DNA from: a virus | DNA length: 34,168 bases | Direction: 5' to 3' (one strand) | IMG/VR virus record: IMGVR_UViG_3300046163_000027 | Coordinates: 1-34,168 of that record | Shown here: one piece after another, positions 1 through 8,190 of the stretch | Numbering within the stretch: the first letter of the stretch is position 1 | Layout: every line of letters begins with the position of its first letter | The notes under the pieces: generated by a model | Told to the model about the DNA's origin: nothing | The model's database searches: none | The model's input: only the letters and a program-made list of their open reading frames with translations | Made by a program: the position numbers and the translations under genes

Positions 1-197
1 TATTTCTTTTCTTTATCAGATATAAACATAGCCATATTAGCAATTTAAGCACCTTTTTAGCTAGTTTCACACCCTTTCTGGTATGTACCCCTCATTTTAA
101 TTTAATAATCCCTTAAAACGTCTCTAATTTAATATTGGTTATAGGTAGGTTATAGAAAAGGGGGTACTCTCCCTGTTTGCAAACGTGCTAAGTATAT
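1..197. repeat. Terminal direct repeat, left copy
   Basis: This stretch is identical, base for base as far as I can compare, to 33972-34168. An exact overlap at both ends of a contig normally means a circular molecule, or a circularly permuted one, was assembled past its start. The unique length is then about 33,971 bp. A true fixed terminal repeat is the alternative. The sequence alone cannot separate the two. Confidence 0.9.
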
Positions 198-276
198 TAC
201 TCCACTCTCTCTACACTTCATACTTTCCATCTGACACTTGTATATCCTTTATGAATTCAATACCTTTATGAATCTA
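1..276. other. Non-coding region at the circular junction
   Basis: With 33845-34168 this forms the largest gene-free stretch of the circle, about 400 bp. It is less AT-biased than other gaps. It holds a 10-bp palindrome GTTTGCAAAC (175-184), an inverted pair GTACCCC (85-91) and GGGGTAC (161-167), and a direct repeat GGTTATAG (138-145 and 149-156). I find no convincing ORF or tRNA. A packaging site, an origin or a structured RNA are all possible. None is proven. Confidence 0.5.
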
Positions 277-281
277 ATGGG
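252..281 (+). repeat. TRAATTYAATAS element, locus A (2 copies)
   Basis: TGAATTCAATACC (252-264) and the degenerate TGAATCTAATGGG (269-281) lie 17 bp apart, just before and across the start codon at 277. The first follows TATATCCTTT, much as the promoter at 20985 is followed by TGAATTCAATAGG. Placement over a promoter and start suggests a repressor or activator site. The same element is repeated at 20925-21005 and 32220-32343. Confidence 0.6.
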
Positions 282-516
282 TAAAAAGAAACTTGTTCGA
301 TATGACAGAAACTATTTAAAAGCAATATCTTATTGCATAGACAACAACATTAAGATATATGCTGTGCCAAAGACACAACGTGAATATTATGTTGAGGTTA
401 ATGACAATGGTAAAATAATACGTTCACCTGAGGCATATAAACTAAATGAATGGAGTGATAAAATAGTTGAACTATATACATTCTACTACTACAAACATAA
501 CCCAACCGACAAATAG
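277..516 (+). CDS. Small hypothetical protein (79 aa)
   Basis: Reads MGKKKLVRYDRNY and continues with a mixed alpha/beta-looking sequence rich in Tyr and Lys. I chose ATG 277 over the upstream ATG at 238, because the extra 13 residues of the longer form translate the two TRAATTYAATAS elements, which look like regulatory DNA. There are no membrane segments, signal peptide or Cys motif. I do not recognise a family with a known role. It is the only gene between the non-coding junction and the TACA-N3-TGTA array, apart from the tail operon, so an early or regulatory function is conceivable. Confidence 0.6.
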   Translation: MGKKKLVRYDRNYLKAISYCIDNNIKIYAVPKTQREYYVEVNDNGKIIRSPEAYKLNEWSDKIVELYTFYYYKHNPTDK

Positions 517-541
517 TCAGATTATATATATTATATATATA

Positions 542-629
542 TACATAGTGTATTATATTACATAATGTATTATATTGCATAGTGTAATATATTACACAGT
601 GTATTACATAGTGTAATACATAGTATGTA
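542..629. repeat. Phased TACA-N3-TGTA dyad array, locus 1
   Basis: Six copies of an imperfect dyad start at 542, 559, 576, 593, 605 and 617, with spacings 17, 17, 17, 12 and 12. Typical copies are TACATAGTGTA and TACACAGTGTA. The fourth spacer and the last copy vary (TACATAGTATGTA). The array fills the gap between 516 and the tail operon at 719. The same dyad occurs three times at 22312-22366. The regular spacing and symmetry point to cooperative protein binding, either operator or iteron. Confidence 0.7.
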
Positions 630-667
630 ACATATACATATATAATACATATATAACTGACATATAT

Positions 668-693
668 TCAGTTGGAATATAGTAAAGTACAAA
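668..693 (+). promoter_or_regulatory. Candidate phage promoter (TCAGTTGGA type)
   Basis: TCAGTTGGA at 668-676 is followed 11-12 bases later by a TA step, about 45 bases before the start of the tail operon. The same nonamer stands before the genes at 29561 and 30078. It is a plausible promoter for the structural operon, perhaps read by the sigma-like factor encoded at 24381. No expression evidence is available. Confidence 0.4.
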
Positions 694-718
694 ATCAAAT
701 AAAATTATTAATTATAAT

Positions 719-1435
719 ATGGCACTAAAACAAATTGAACTAGAAGTACCAACAACTCTATCTGACATTAAACTTTGGCAATATCAAAAGTATATGAAAG
801 TCATAGAGCAGAACAAAACAGAAGATGCCGAAGATGAAGATAAGATAAATGATTTCTTGAATATGAAACTTGTAGAAATATTCTGTAATGTTTCACTAAG
901 AGATGTTAGCAAGATACCATTAAAGGAGTTTAATAAAATATTAGAAATACTAAACAAAGCATTTGCAGAGAAACCAAAGCTAATACAAAGATTTAAGTTA
1001 CTAGATGTGGATATGGGATTCATACCAAAGCTTGACGATATAACTCTTGGTGAATATGTAGACATTGAAACTAATATTTCTGATTGGCAAAAAATACACA
1101 AATCTATGGCTGTATTGTACAGACCAGTTAATTTTAAGGCAGAAGATAAGTATACTATTGCTCCTTATAAAGTAAAAGAGGAAATACAAGAGCTGATGAA
1201 AGAGATGCCATTAGATGTAGCAATAAGTTCAATGGTTTTTTTTTACGATTTAGGGAAGGAATTACTGGGAGCTATACCGAAATATTTGGAGCAAAAACTG
1301 AAGAAAGAGGATATGCAACAGCTAGAGACGCATTTGCAAAAAAATGGGGTTGGTATCAATCAATTTATGCACTCGCTAAAGGTGATGTCAGAAACTTTGA
1401 TTCAGTTACCGAGCTTCCACTCTACCAGTGTTTAA
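719..1435 (+). CDS. Tail assembly chaperone, short form (gpG-like)
   Basis: A 238-residue soluble, acidic, helical protein. It is the first gene of the tail block, upstream of the tape measure gene, which is where tailed phages encode the chaperone that coats the tape measure during tail assembly. The decisive sign is an overlapping open -1 frame that continues to 1506, as in lambda G and GT. The zero frame ends shortly after GVGINQFMHSL. The start ATG 719 has an A-rich leader and no Shine-Dalgarno. The assignment rests on position and frameshift architecture rather than on a residue motif. Confidence 0.6.
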   Translation: MALKQIELEVPTTLSDIKLWQYQKYMKVIEQNKTEDAEDEDKINDFLNMKLVEIFCNVSLRDVSKIPLKEFNKILEILNKAFAEKPKLIQRFKLLDVDMGFIPKLDDITLGEYVDIETNISDWQKIHKSMAVLYRPVNFKAEDKYTIAPYKVKEEIQELMKEMPLDVAISSMVFFYDLGKELLGAIPKYLEQKLKKEDMQQLETHLQKNGVGINQFMHSLKVMSETLIQLPSFHSTSV

Positions 1436-1506
1436 ATTATTTAGCATTTGAAAAAGAAAAAGTAGATATAGAACAACAAGAATTAAAAAAAGCATATAGA
1501 CAATGA
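719..1506 (+). CDS. Tail assembly chaperone, -1 frameshift product (gpGT-like)
   Basis: The -1 frame stays open to the TGA at 1504-1506 and encodes a protein-like stretch (KKWGWYQSIYALAKGD, then YLAFEKEKVDIE). It has no start codon that I would credit. Its stop overlaps the next start as ATGA. Two slippery heptamers are in the correct zero-frame register: A AAA AAT at 1339-1345 and T TTT TTT at 1237-1243. A slip at either gives a 262-residue fusion. I favour 1339, because the recognisable WGWY segment follows it directly. The longer form would recruit tail tube subunits to the tape measure, as known for lambda GT. Confidence 0.55.
1339..1345 (+). other. Candidate -1 slippery site A AAA AAT
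   Basis: Zero-frame codons are CAA AAA AAT GGG. After slipping back one base the ribosome reads AAA AAA TGG, which enters the WGWY-coding frame. It lies in a run of seven A. A T9 run at 1236-1244 contains a second in-register heptamer, T TTT TTT at 1237-1243. Confidence 0.5.
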
Positions 1507-1994
1507 CAAGTTTTTACGACATATTAGATAAACTTAAAACCTACCTTCAAGGCAACACTAATGTTAATTCAGTTACATTTGGAGATATATTTGAGGTTGA
1601 CCTAGCTAAACAAACTATATTTCCATTATCGCATATAATTGTAAATAGTTGTACGTTTCAAGACCATGTAGTTCAATTCAATCTACAGGTTATTTGTATG
1701 GACATTGTAAACGAAACTAAAGAAGACAAGAAAGATTTGAATAACTACTTTCACGACATAAACAATAAACAAGATGTGTTAAACACACAGTTTGCTGTAG
1801 TTAATGGTTTACAATCGGCACTTAGAAGAGGAGAATTGTTTTCTGATTTATATCAAATAGATACAGATTATACTGCTAATATGTTTGAAGATAGGTTTGA
1901 GAATTTACTTGCTGGTTGGAGTTTAGATATATCAATCACAGTGGCAAACAATCAAATATCAGATATTAATGCTAACGGTCAATCTCCTTGCTAA
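1503..1994 (+). CDS. Putative tail terminator/completion protein (163 aa)
   Basis: Starts with ATGA overlapping the stop of the frameshift product, and its own stop overlaps the next start as TAATG, so it is translationally coupled on both sides. The sequence has an N-terminal helix (MTSFYDILDKLKTYL), a beta-rich middle and a C-terminal DRFENLLAGWSLDISITV strand pair. Size and position between chaperone and tape measure fit tail terminator or completion proteins, which cap the tube and join it to the head. No diagnostic residue is visible, so the role is inferred from context. Confidence 0.45.
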   Translation: MTSFYDILDKLKTYLQGNTNVNSVTFGDIFEVDLAKQTIFPLSHIIVNSCTFQDHVVQFNLQVICMDIVNETKEDKKDLNNYFHDINNKQDVLNTQFAVVNGLQSALRRGELFSDLYQIDTDYTANMFEDRFENLLAGWSLDISITVANNQISDINANGQSPC

Positions 1995-2572
1995 TGAGTT
2001 TAAAACTAGAAAATACTGAAAAATATTTAAGAGAATACACAAAGTCTTTGCTTAATAATGCTATTGTTGAAATATCAAGAAAAGATAGAACAAGAAATTA
2101 TCCCTCAAGACCCGTAACAACAAATATTACAGCTAGTGGTAGTTTACAGGAAAGTTTAAAAATAGTAGAAAAACAAGGTAATTCAGTATTAGAATTAAAT
2201 ATAGAAGGTAATTCTTATGCAGAACAGATAGATGAAGGAACTGACAGCACAAATATATCAAAAGATAAATTAATACAATGGATAAAAAATAAAAGAGGTT
2301 TTAAAGATTTGAATGGGGATTTAATTAATTTAAGCGATATTGGAAAAATATCAAGAATAGCATCTTTAATAAGCAATTCTTTAAGAATTAAAGGAATATA
2401 TCCTACGGGATTTTTAACTGATTTAGTTAAGCTTAAATTTGAGGAGTTAAGAAACATACACGAGCCTATAGTTATGGATATAGATAGTGATTTAGAAAAT
2501 ATATTAAAAAGAGCAGGATATAAAAAAGGCGCTAACGAAACCTTTTCAATACAAACGAAAATAATAAAATAA
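1994..2572 (+). CDS. Putative head-tail joining/tail completion protein (HK97 gp10-like)
   Basis: The start at 1994 overlaps the preceding stop (TAATG). A TTG six bases upstream could add two residues but is less likely. The 192-residue product has an N-terminal helical region and the segment YAEQIDEGTDS, resembling the Y-A-x-x-x-E-x-G-T signature near the middle of HK97 gp10-family joining proteins. A basic C-terminal half with a helix follows. The stop overlaps the next start as TAATG. Involvement at the head-tail interface is plausible but unproven. Confidence 0.4.
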   Translation: MSLKLENTEKYLREYTKSLLNNAIVEISRKDRTRNYPSRPVTTNITASGSLQESLKIVEKQGNSVLELNIEGNSYAEQIDEGTDSTNISKDKLIQWIKNKRGFKDLNGDLINLSDIGKISRIASLISNSLRIKGIYPTGFLTDLVKLKFEELRNIHEPIVMDIDSDLENILKRAGYKKGANETFSIQTKIIK

Positions 2573-3942
2573 TGTCAACAGTAATAAACACAAGAAGTCC
2601 ATTTTATTTCAAAGTATCTAATGCAGATTTGAGCTCTGTTAAATTAGAACTTTATATTTGGACTGGAACGTATGCGCAAAGAAACGCATCTTACAAAAGA
2701 TATACTTTAACTAAGGAGCAATTATTAGATGAACTAGACAGAGGGACAACGACTTCTACTACGGCTAATAAATTAGTTGATAGCACACAAAACTTTAACA
2801 CTACAGCTCAAGTAGGTAGTTTTATAAAGAATACAACAGATTCAACAACAGCAAGTGTTACTGCTATTGATAGCGACACAACTTTATCTATAAGCTCAGA
2901 CATTATGGCTTCAGGTGAAAATTATATATTATTTGCTAAACCTTACGTTGTATTTGAATTAAGCGAGCTTGCAAGAGACTTTATGGAAACAGAATATAAT
3001 AACTATGCAACTGACACTTTATGGATAGATGCAGATATTACTATTTATGATTCAACAGGAACTATTGTTCAAGTAAACTCTCAAGACACAAACACATCTA
3101 GTTTCTTAGGCATAGATGGATATGGTTACTTTGAAGATGGTACCAACCCTAGAAGTGTTCAATATACAACACCTATGGTGCTTCAACACAATACTACAGT
3201 TTATTATAATGATGGTGCTGACATAAAGATTCCTATATATGCAGAGGCTGCAACGGTAACTGCTGTGTTAGACACAGATGCTGGTGCTAATGTAAATTGG
3301 AATGAGGCAAATGTGTTTTGGGAAACTTATGATGTAACTTGGGGTGATGGAGACGAAGACCAAGAGATTACAGATAATGGAAATACTAACCAAAAAATAC
3401 AATATCTTATACTGACAGACACAGAATATTTATCAGACGGAGATACTGTAACCATATCAAGCGATAGTGCAAATTATCCTGATGACGTTGTTATAACACT
3501 TAGAAAAGTATGTGAGCCTAAATACACGCCACTAAATATAATATTCTATAATAAATTTGGAGCACTACAAAACTTATGGTTCTTCAAGAAATCTATGACT
3601 AACATAAATATTACTTCACAACAGTTTAAAAATAATATTTTAGATATAGAAAACTCTGGCAGTACACCTTCTTATGCTTTAAGCAAACATCAGGAAAAGA
3701 AGTTTATGGCAAATGGTAAAGAATCAATAACTGTTAATTCAGGATTCTACACTGAAGACCATAACGAAGTAGTAAGAGAAATGTTACTCGCAGAACAAGT
3801 TTGGATTTATGACGGAACAAATACCTTGCCAATTAACCTTAAATCTAATACACTTCAATTCAAAAAGTCAGTTAATGATAAGCTTATAAGTTACACCTTG
3901 TCTTTTGATTACGCTTACGACAAAATAAATAATATTCTATAA
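2572..3942 (+). CDS. Structural protein of the tail block, unknown role (456 aa)
   Basis: A long Thr/Ser/Asp-rich, beta-strand-rich protein without membrane segments or signal peptide, typical of virion structural proteins. It begins MSTVINTRSPFYFKV and contains short acidic stretches such as WGDGDEDQEITDNG. Start and stop both overlap neighbours by one base, so it is co-translated with the tail genes. A baseplate, distal tail or receptor-binding role is possible. I recognise no enzymatic motif and cannot choose between these. Confidence 0.55.
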   Translation: MSTVINTRSPFYFKVSNADLSSVKLELYIWTGTYAQRNASYKRYTLTKEQLLDELDRGTTTSTTANKLVDSTQNFNTTAQVGSFIKNTTDSTTASVTAIDSDTTLSISSDIMASGENYILFAKPYVVFELSELARDFMETEYNNYATDTLWIDADITIYDSTGTIVQVNSQDTNTSSFLGIDGYGYFEDGTNPRSVQYTTPMVLQHNTTVYYNDGADIKIPIYAEAATVTAVLDTDAGANVNWNEANVFWETYDVTWGDGDEDQEITDNGNTNQKIQYLILTDTEYLSDGDTVTISSDSANYPDDVVITLRKVCEPKYTPLNIIFYNKFGALQNLWFFKKSMTNINITSQQFKNNILDIENSGSTPSYALSKHQEKKFMANGKESITVNSGFYTEDHNEVVREMLLAEQVWIYDGTNTLPINLKSNTLQFKKSVNDKLISYTLSFDYAYDKINNIL

Positions 3943-6170
3943 TGCAAAAAATAGTATTATATATAAAAAATAATGATGATGTCTATAAGAGAGTAGATAT
4001 GTTTAATGATGAAACTATTTCGTTAACATCTAAAATACAAGATGTAAGAGATATACAAAAAGTATTTACTGACTTTAGTCAAACATTTACATTACCTGCC
4101 TCTAAAACAAATAACAAGTTGTTTCAACACTGGTATAACTATAATATTGATAATGGTTTTGATGCAAGAAGTAGAAAAGATGCTATAATGGAATTAGACT
4201 TTTCTCCATTTAGAAGAGGCAAGATTTCTCTTAATAATGTTAAGATGAAAGATAATAAACCTTTTTCTTATGAGGTTGTTTTTTATGGCAATACTATAAA
4301 CTTAAAAGATTTGCTTGGAGATGATGAATTAAGTACTCTTGGTCAACTAGATGATTATACACATGATTATACAAGTTCTAATGTTAAGAATGGATTACAA
4401 ACAGGATTATCTTCTGGTAAAATAATATATCCTTTAATATCACACACAAAAAGATTTTATTATGATTCGGCTCAATCTAGCCCTAATTATAGTGGTAATT
4501 TATATTACAACACATCACAAAACGGTATTGGTTTAGAGTTTGATGATTTAAAGCCTGCTGTTAAATGCTTAACTATAATAGAAGCTATAGAAGACAAATA
4601 TACTATGGCTAACGGATATTCTTCTAATGTTGTCTTTACTAGAGATTTTTTTAACTCAACTGAATTTAGTAATCTATTTCTTTGGTTAAGCAGAAATAAA
4701 GGAGCAATAGGAGGGGACGAAAACCAAGAAGAAACATTAAGTCGTATATGTGGCTCATGGGGATATTCTTCTGGTGACTTAGGTTTTAATATAACTGGAG
4801 ATACTTGGACTGTATCAACTTCAGGACACACAAGACGTTATGACGCAGAATTAACAATAACAACAACGGGTGCAGACCAGACTAAGCCTTATAGTGTAAA
4901 AGCTATTGATTACGTTACTGGAAATACGCTAGGACAATTAGCTTTGGGTGCAGGAGCTTCAAGAGATTTTACTGTTCAATTAATATCAACATTTGAATTA
5001 GTCAATTATCAAATTAAATGGATTGTTGAATCTAACGAAACTTTGTCGTTTACTCCTACATTAGACATGACAGAATATATACTTGACCCTATAACACAAA
5101 CTCCTACAGGTACAAATACTGCTGTATTTAATATAGGAGGAACTGGAGCAAGTATATCTACAACAAGTGAGATTATAATAACAGACAATGTGCCTAAAAT
5201 AAAAACTATTGATTTTCTTACAGGATTATTTAAGATGTTTAATTTAACAGCATATTATATTGATGATGTGGCTGATGCAGACTTTGGTAAAATATATGTA
5301 GATACTTTAGATAACTTTTATTTACATGCAGCAAACAATCCGTCTGAAGGTAGTTATGATATAACAAAACATATAGATACAAAAGAATTAACCATAGACA
5401 GGGCTTTTGAATTTAATCAAATTAATTTTGAGTATGAAAAACCCTCTACTTTATTATCTATTAATCATCAAGAGCAATTTAATGAGATATTTGGCAACGA
5501 AGAAGTAAGACCTACATTTGTTGATAGAGGAACTAAATACGAAGTTAAAGTACCTTTTGAGCATATGAAGTTTGAAAGAATAATCGACACTAATCAAACA
5601 GGAACAAGTCCTTATTCAGCAATCACATCTCCTTCGCCCTACATAACAGACATTCTTTGTGGTTATTCAGCAGATGGAGACTTTGAATCTAAAACAGACG
5701 TAACTCCAAACACTGGTAATTATTCTCCAGTATTAACTAAACCTTTAGTTTTTTATGCTATACAGAAAACTGGATTATCTTCTGGAACAGGAATTAAATG
5801 GATTTCAGATGGCACTCCTGTAGAAATAACACAATATTATAGACCTTCTAATACTAATGAAGATGGTACAACATCAACTGCGGCTTCTTTTACAATTAAT
5901 TTTGATGATGAAATAGATGAATGGAATTTAACCAATTATGATGGAGGCACTAACTCTTTGTTTAAAAAGTTTTATGCTAATTATATAAACGGAATCTTTG
6001 AAGAAAAGAAAAGAATATATAAGTTAAAAGGATACTTGCCAACAGATATATTAGTTAATTATAGATTAAATGATGAGTTTGTAATACAAGATAGAACATT
6101 TACGATTAATTCTATAAGCACAAACTTTAAAACTGAAGTAAGTCAATTAGAATTATTAAACAAATTATAA
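3942..6170 (+). CDS. Large tail/baseplate-like structural protein (742 aa)
   Basis: A 742-residue beta-rich protein encoded just upstream of the tape measure. The N-terminus (IQDVRDIQKVFTDFSQTFTL) and a stretch around residue 170-200 look like parts of a tail-tip hub or baseplate protein. The C-terminal 60 residues (LKGYLPTDILVNYRLNDEF then TINSISTNFKTEVS) resemble the beta-barrel end of hub-like tail proteins. No lysozyme or protease motif is visible. The start overlaps the previous stop (TAATG). Function as the tail tip or hub is inference from size, context and fold impression. Confidence 0.5.
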   Translation: MQKIVLYIKNNDDVYKRVDMFNDETISLTSKIQDVRDIQKVFTDFSQTFTLPASKTNNKLFQHWYNYNIDNGFDARSRKDAIMELDFSPFRRGKISLNNVKMKDNKPFSYEVVFYGNTINLKDLLGDDELSTLGQLDDYTHDYTSSNVKNGLQTGLSSGKIIYPLISHTKRFYYDSAQSSPNYSGNLYYNTSQNGIGLEFDDLKPAVKCLTIIEAIEDKYTMANGYSSNVVFTRDFFNSTEFSNLFLWLSRNKGAIGGDENQEETLSRICGSWGYSSGDLGFNITGDTWTVSTSGHTRRYDAELTITTTGADQTKPYSVKAIDYVTGNTLGQLALGAGASRDFTVQLISTFELVNYQIKWIVESNETLSFTPTLDMTEYILDPITQTPTGTNTAVFNIGGTGASISTTSEIIITDNVPKIKTIDFLTGLFKMFNLTAYYIDDVADADFGKIYVDTLDNFYLHAANNPSEGSYDITKHIDTKELTIDRAFEFNQINFEYEKPSTLLSINHQEQFNEIFGNEEVRPTFVDRGTKYEVKVPFEHMKFERIIDTNQTGTSPYSAITSPSPYITDILCGYSADGDFESKTDVTPNTGNYSPVLTKPLVFYAIQKTGLSSGTGIKWISDGTPVEITQYYRPSNTNEDGTTSTAASFTINFDDEIDEWNLTNYDGGTNSLFKKFYANYINGIFEEKKRIYKLKGYLPTDILVNYRLNDEFVIQDRTFTINSISTNFKTEVSQLELLNKL

Positions 6171-6172
6171 CT

Positions 6173-6319
6173 ATGATAAAAGACATACTTGATTTATTAA
6201 ACGCTTCTGATTGGTACGGAGCTGGTGAAAATGTGGAAATAGCAAAAGGTAAATATTCAGGAGTTAAAGACTTTAAACAAATGAAAGAACAACTTAAAAG
6301 ATTAAGATATGGCAACTAA
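6173..6319 (+). CDS. Small hypothetical protein (48 aa)
   Basis: MIKDILDLLNASDWYGAG opens a 48-residue mostly helical protein. It begins two bases after the upstream stop and overlaps the tape measure start by 11 bases, an arrangement that implies coupled translation. It has no membrane segment. Its function is unknown. A small tail assembly cofactor is a guess from position only. Confidence 0.55.
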   Translation: MIKDILDLLNASDWYGAGENVEIAKGKYSGVKDFKQMKEQLKRLRYGN

Positions 6320-8171
6320 GAAAATACTTATCCAAGTAATACTTGATGATAAAGCAACTAAAAAATTAAAAGGAGCTGAAGATGCTGTTCAAGGTTTATC
6401 AAGTAAAGTTACTATATTAAATAAAGAACAAAGGCAACAAATTATAAATGATGAAAAATCAGCTATACAAAAAAGAAATTTAATTAGTACTCTTAAGGCT
6501 GAAGCAACAGAACAAATGAGAGTTGCAGATGCTACTAATAATGCAAGAGCTCAAGCTGGTTTAAATAATGCAATACTTTTAGAAACAGGTCGTTTAGCTT
6601 CTGATGCTAATTATGGATTCACTGGTATGGCTAACAATTTAGGTCAGTTAGTAAGTTTATTTGGTTCGTTTGTAAAAACTAATAATGGAGTAATAGCTTC
6701 TTTTAAACAATTATTAAGTTCTTTATGGGGTACTGGAGGTTTTTTAATTGCAGTCCAACTATTAATAAGTTTTATGCCTAGATTAGACAAGTTGTTTAAA
6801 GAATTGTCTGGAAGAACTTTAGATTTAGGAGAGACTTTTGAAGATGCTGCTAGCGGAGTAGCAGATTTAGCTGGTAATTTTGAAATATATATAGGAATAT
6901 TACAAGATGCTACAAGGTCAGAAGAACAGCATCAATTAGCTATTGAAAAATTAAATGAAGAATATCCTGATTTTGTAGATAGCTTAGAAAAATCTGGCAT
7001 TTCTATGATTGATATTCAAAATAATACTAAAGATGCTGTTGATGAATTAGAAGAATATAGAAAAAAAATATTAGAAATAGCATATACTGAAGCTGCAAAA
7101 GATAAAATTGCTGAAGAACAAGCTAAGATTATTCAAAAAAGAATTGATTTAGATGATGAAGCAAGAGAAAAGGGGATAGACAATCTTGAAGATTATTTTC
7201 AAAAATACATAGACTCTGAGAAAGAAATTGAAAGGCTTGAAAAAATGGCTAATAGCAGAAGAAGAAACGCATTAATAAAAAGAGAAAGAGAAAGCAGAGA
7301 AGAAGGTACTATTCTTGCAGGGCAATTTTTAAGAGAAAAAGAGTTAAGAGAGCAAAATATAGAAACAATTAGAGGTTTTGTAAAACTTCAAGAAGGCGAA
7401 ACAAAAAAAGAAACTAGAGAAAAAGTTAAGCTTTTAAATGAAATGGGCTTATCAGGAGTTGAATTAAATAAATTATTTTTAGAAGGTTATACTGCCCAAC
7501 AAGTAATGGCAATGGAAGCTCTTGCTGAAGGAGCAAAAGAAAGAGATAATAAATTTGCTGAATTGGATAGGCAAAACAAAAAACGATTAAAAGATTTGAC
7601 AAATGCTGAGAAAGCTGAAACAAAGGCTAGAATTGCAATAAGAGAAGGGTATTTTGATGCAGCAAAATCTGTTAGCGATGGATTAAAAGCTTTAGGGGAT
7701 TTAGATGATGGTTTTAAAATAGCAGCAATCGTAACAGAAAAAGCTGAAGCTATAGCTAAAGTAATAGTTAAAACTAAAGAAAGTAATCAAATAATTTCAG
7801 CAGCAGGTAAAGCTAGAGCTATGTTGGGTGACCCTACAGCTATTCCAAAAAGTAGAGCAAGAAGATTGTCAAACAACATTAGTGCAGGTATAAATATTGC
7901 TGGTATAGTTGCAGCAGCAGCAGGAGGTATAAATGCAATTAAAAGCAAATCATCTGTAGGAGCATCTTTAGGTGGTGGTGGTGAAGCAGGAGAAGCAGGA
8001 GAAGTGCAAGCTCCTGACTTTAATGTAGTCGGTGCTGGAGGAGTAAGTCAATTAGCAACTACATTAGCAGGTGTAACAGGGCAACCATTAAAAGCATTTG
8101 TTGTTAGTAAAGAAATATCATCAGCTCAAGAATTAGAAAGAAATATTACAACTACAGCATCAATAGGTTAA
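6309..8171 (+). CDS. Tape measure protein (620 aa)
   Basis: Sets tail length and is later ejected with the DNA. Evidence is the position after the chaperone pair, a long helical, Lys/Glu/Ala-rich sequence with coiled-coil character (about residues 245-470), a hydrophobic segment near residues 141-157 (GTGGFLIAVQLLISFMP) and an Ala/Gly-rich hydrophobic C-terminal stretch around 525-545. All are usual in tape measure proteins. At about 0.15 nm per residue, 620 residues would give a tail near 90 nm, which is short for a siphovirus. No sheath gene is present, so a contractile tail is unlikely. Confidence 0.85.
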   Translation: MATKKILIQVILDDKATKKLKGAEDAVQGLSSKVTILNKEQRQQIINDEKSAIQKRNLISTLKAEATEQMRVADATNNARAQAGLNNAILLETGRLASDANYGFTGMANNLGQLVSLFGSFVKTNNGVIASFKQLLSSLWGTGGFLIAVQLLISFMPRLDKLFKELSGRTLDLGETFEDAASGVADLAGNFEIYIGILQDATRSEEQHQLAIEKLNEEYPDFVDSLEKSGISMIDIQNNTKDAVDELEEYRKKILEIAYTEAAKDKIAEEQAKIIQKRIDLDDEAREKGIDNLEDYFQKYIDSEKEIERLEKMANSRRRNALIKRERESREEGTILAGQFLREKELREQNIETIRGFVKLQEGETKKETREKVKLLNEMGLSGVELNKLFLEGYTAQQVMAMEALAEGAKERDNKFAELDRQNKKRLKDLTNAEKAETKARIAIREGYFDAAKSVSDGLKALGDLDDGFKIAAIVTEKAEAIAKVIVKTKESNQIISAAGKARAMLGDPTAIPKSRARRLSNNISAGINIAGIVAAAAGGINAIKSKSSVGASLGGGGEAGEAGEVQAPDFNVVGAGGVSQLATTLAGVTGQPLKAFVVSKEISSAQELERNITTTASIG

Positions 8172-8190
8172 TTATTAAAATAAATTCAAT

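Noticed and set aside
542-629. CRISPR-like repeat array
   Set aside because: Units are 11-17 bp with no unique spacers of constant length and no cas genes. They form a symmetric dyad array.
784-1101. Antisense ORF within the chaperone gene
   Set aside because: Lies inside a convincing + strand gene with Ser-rich antisense composition. The same applies to the other minus-strand ORFs throughout.
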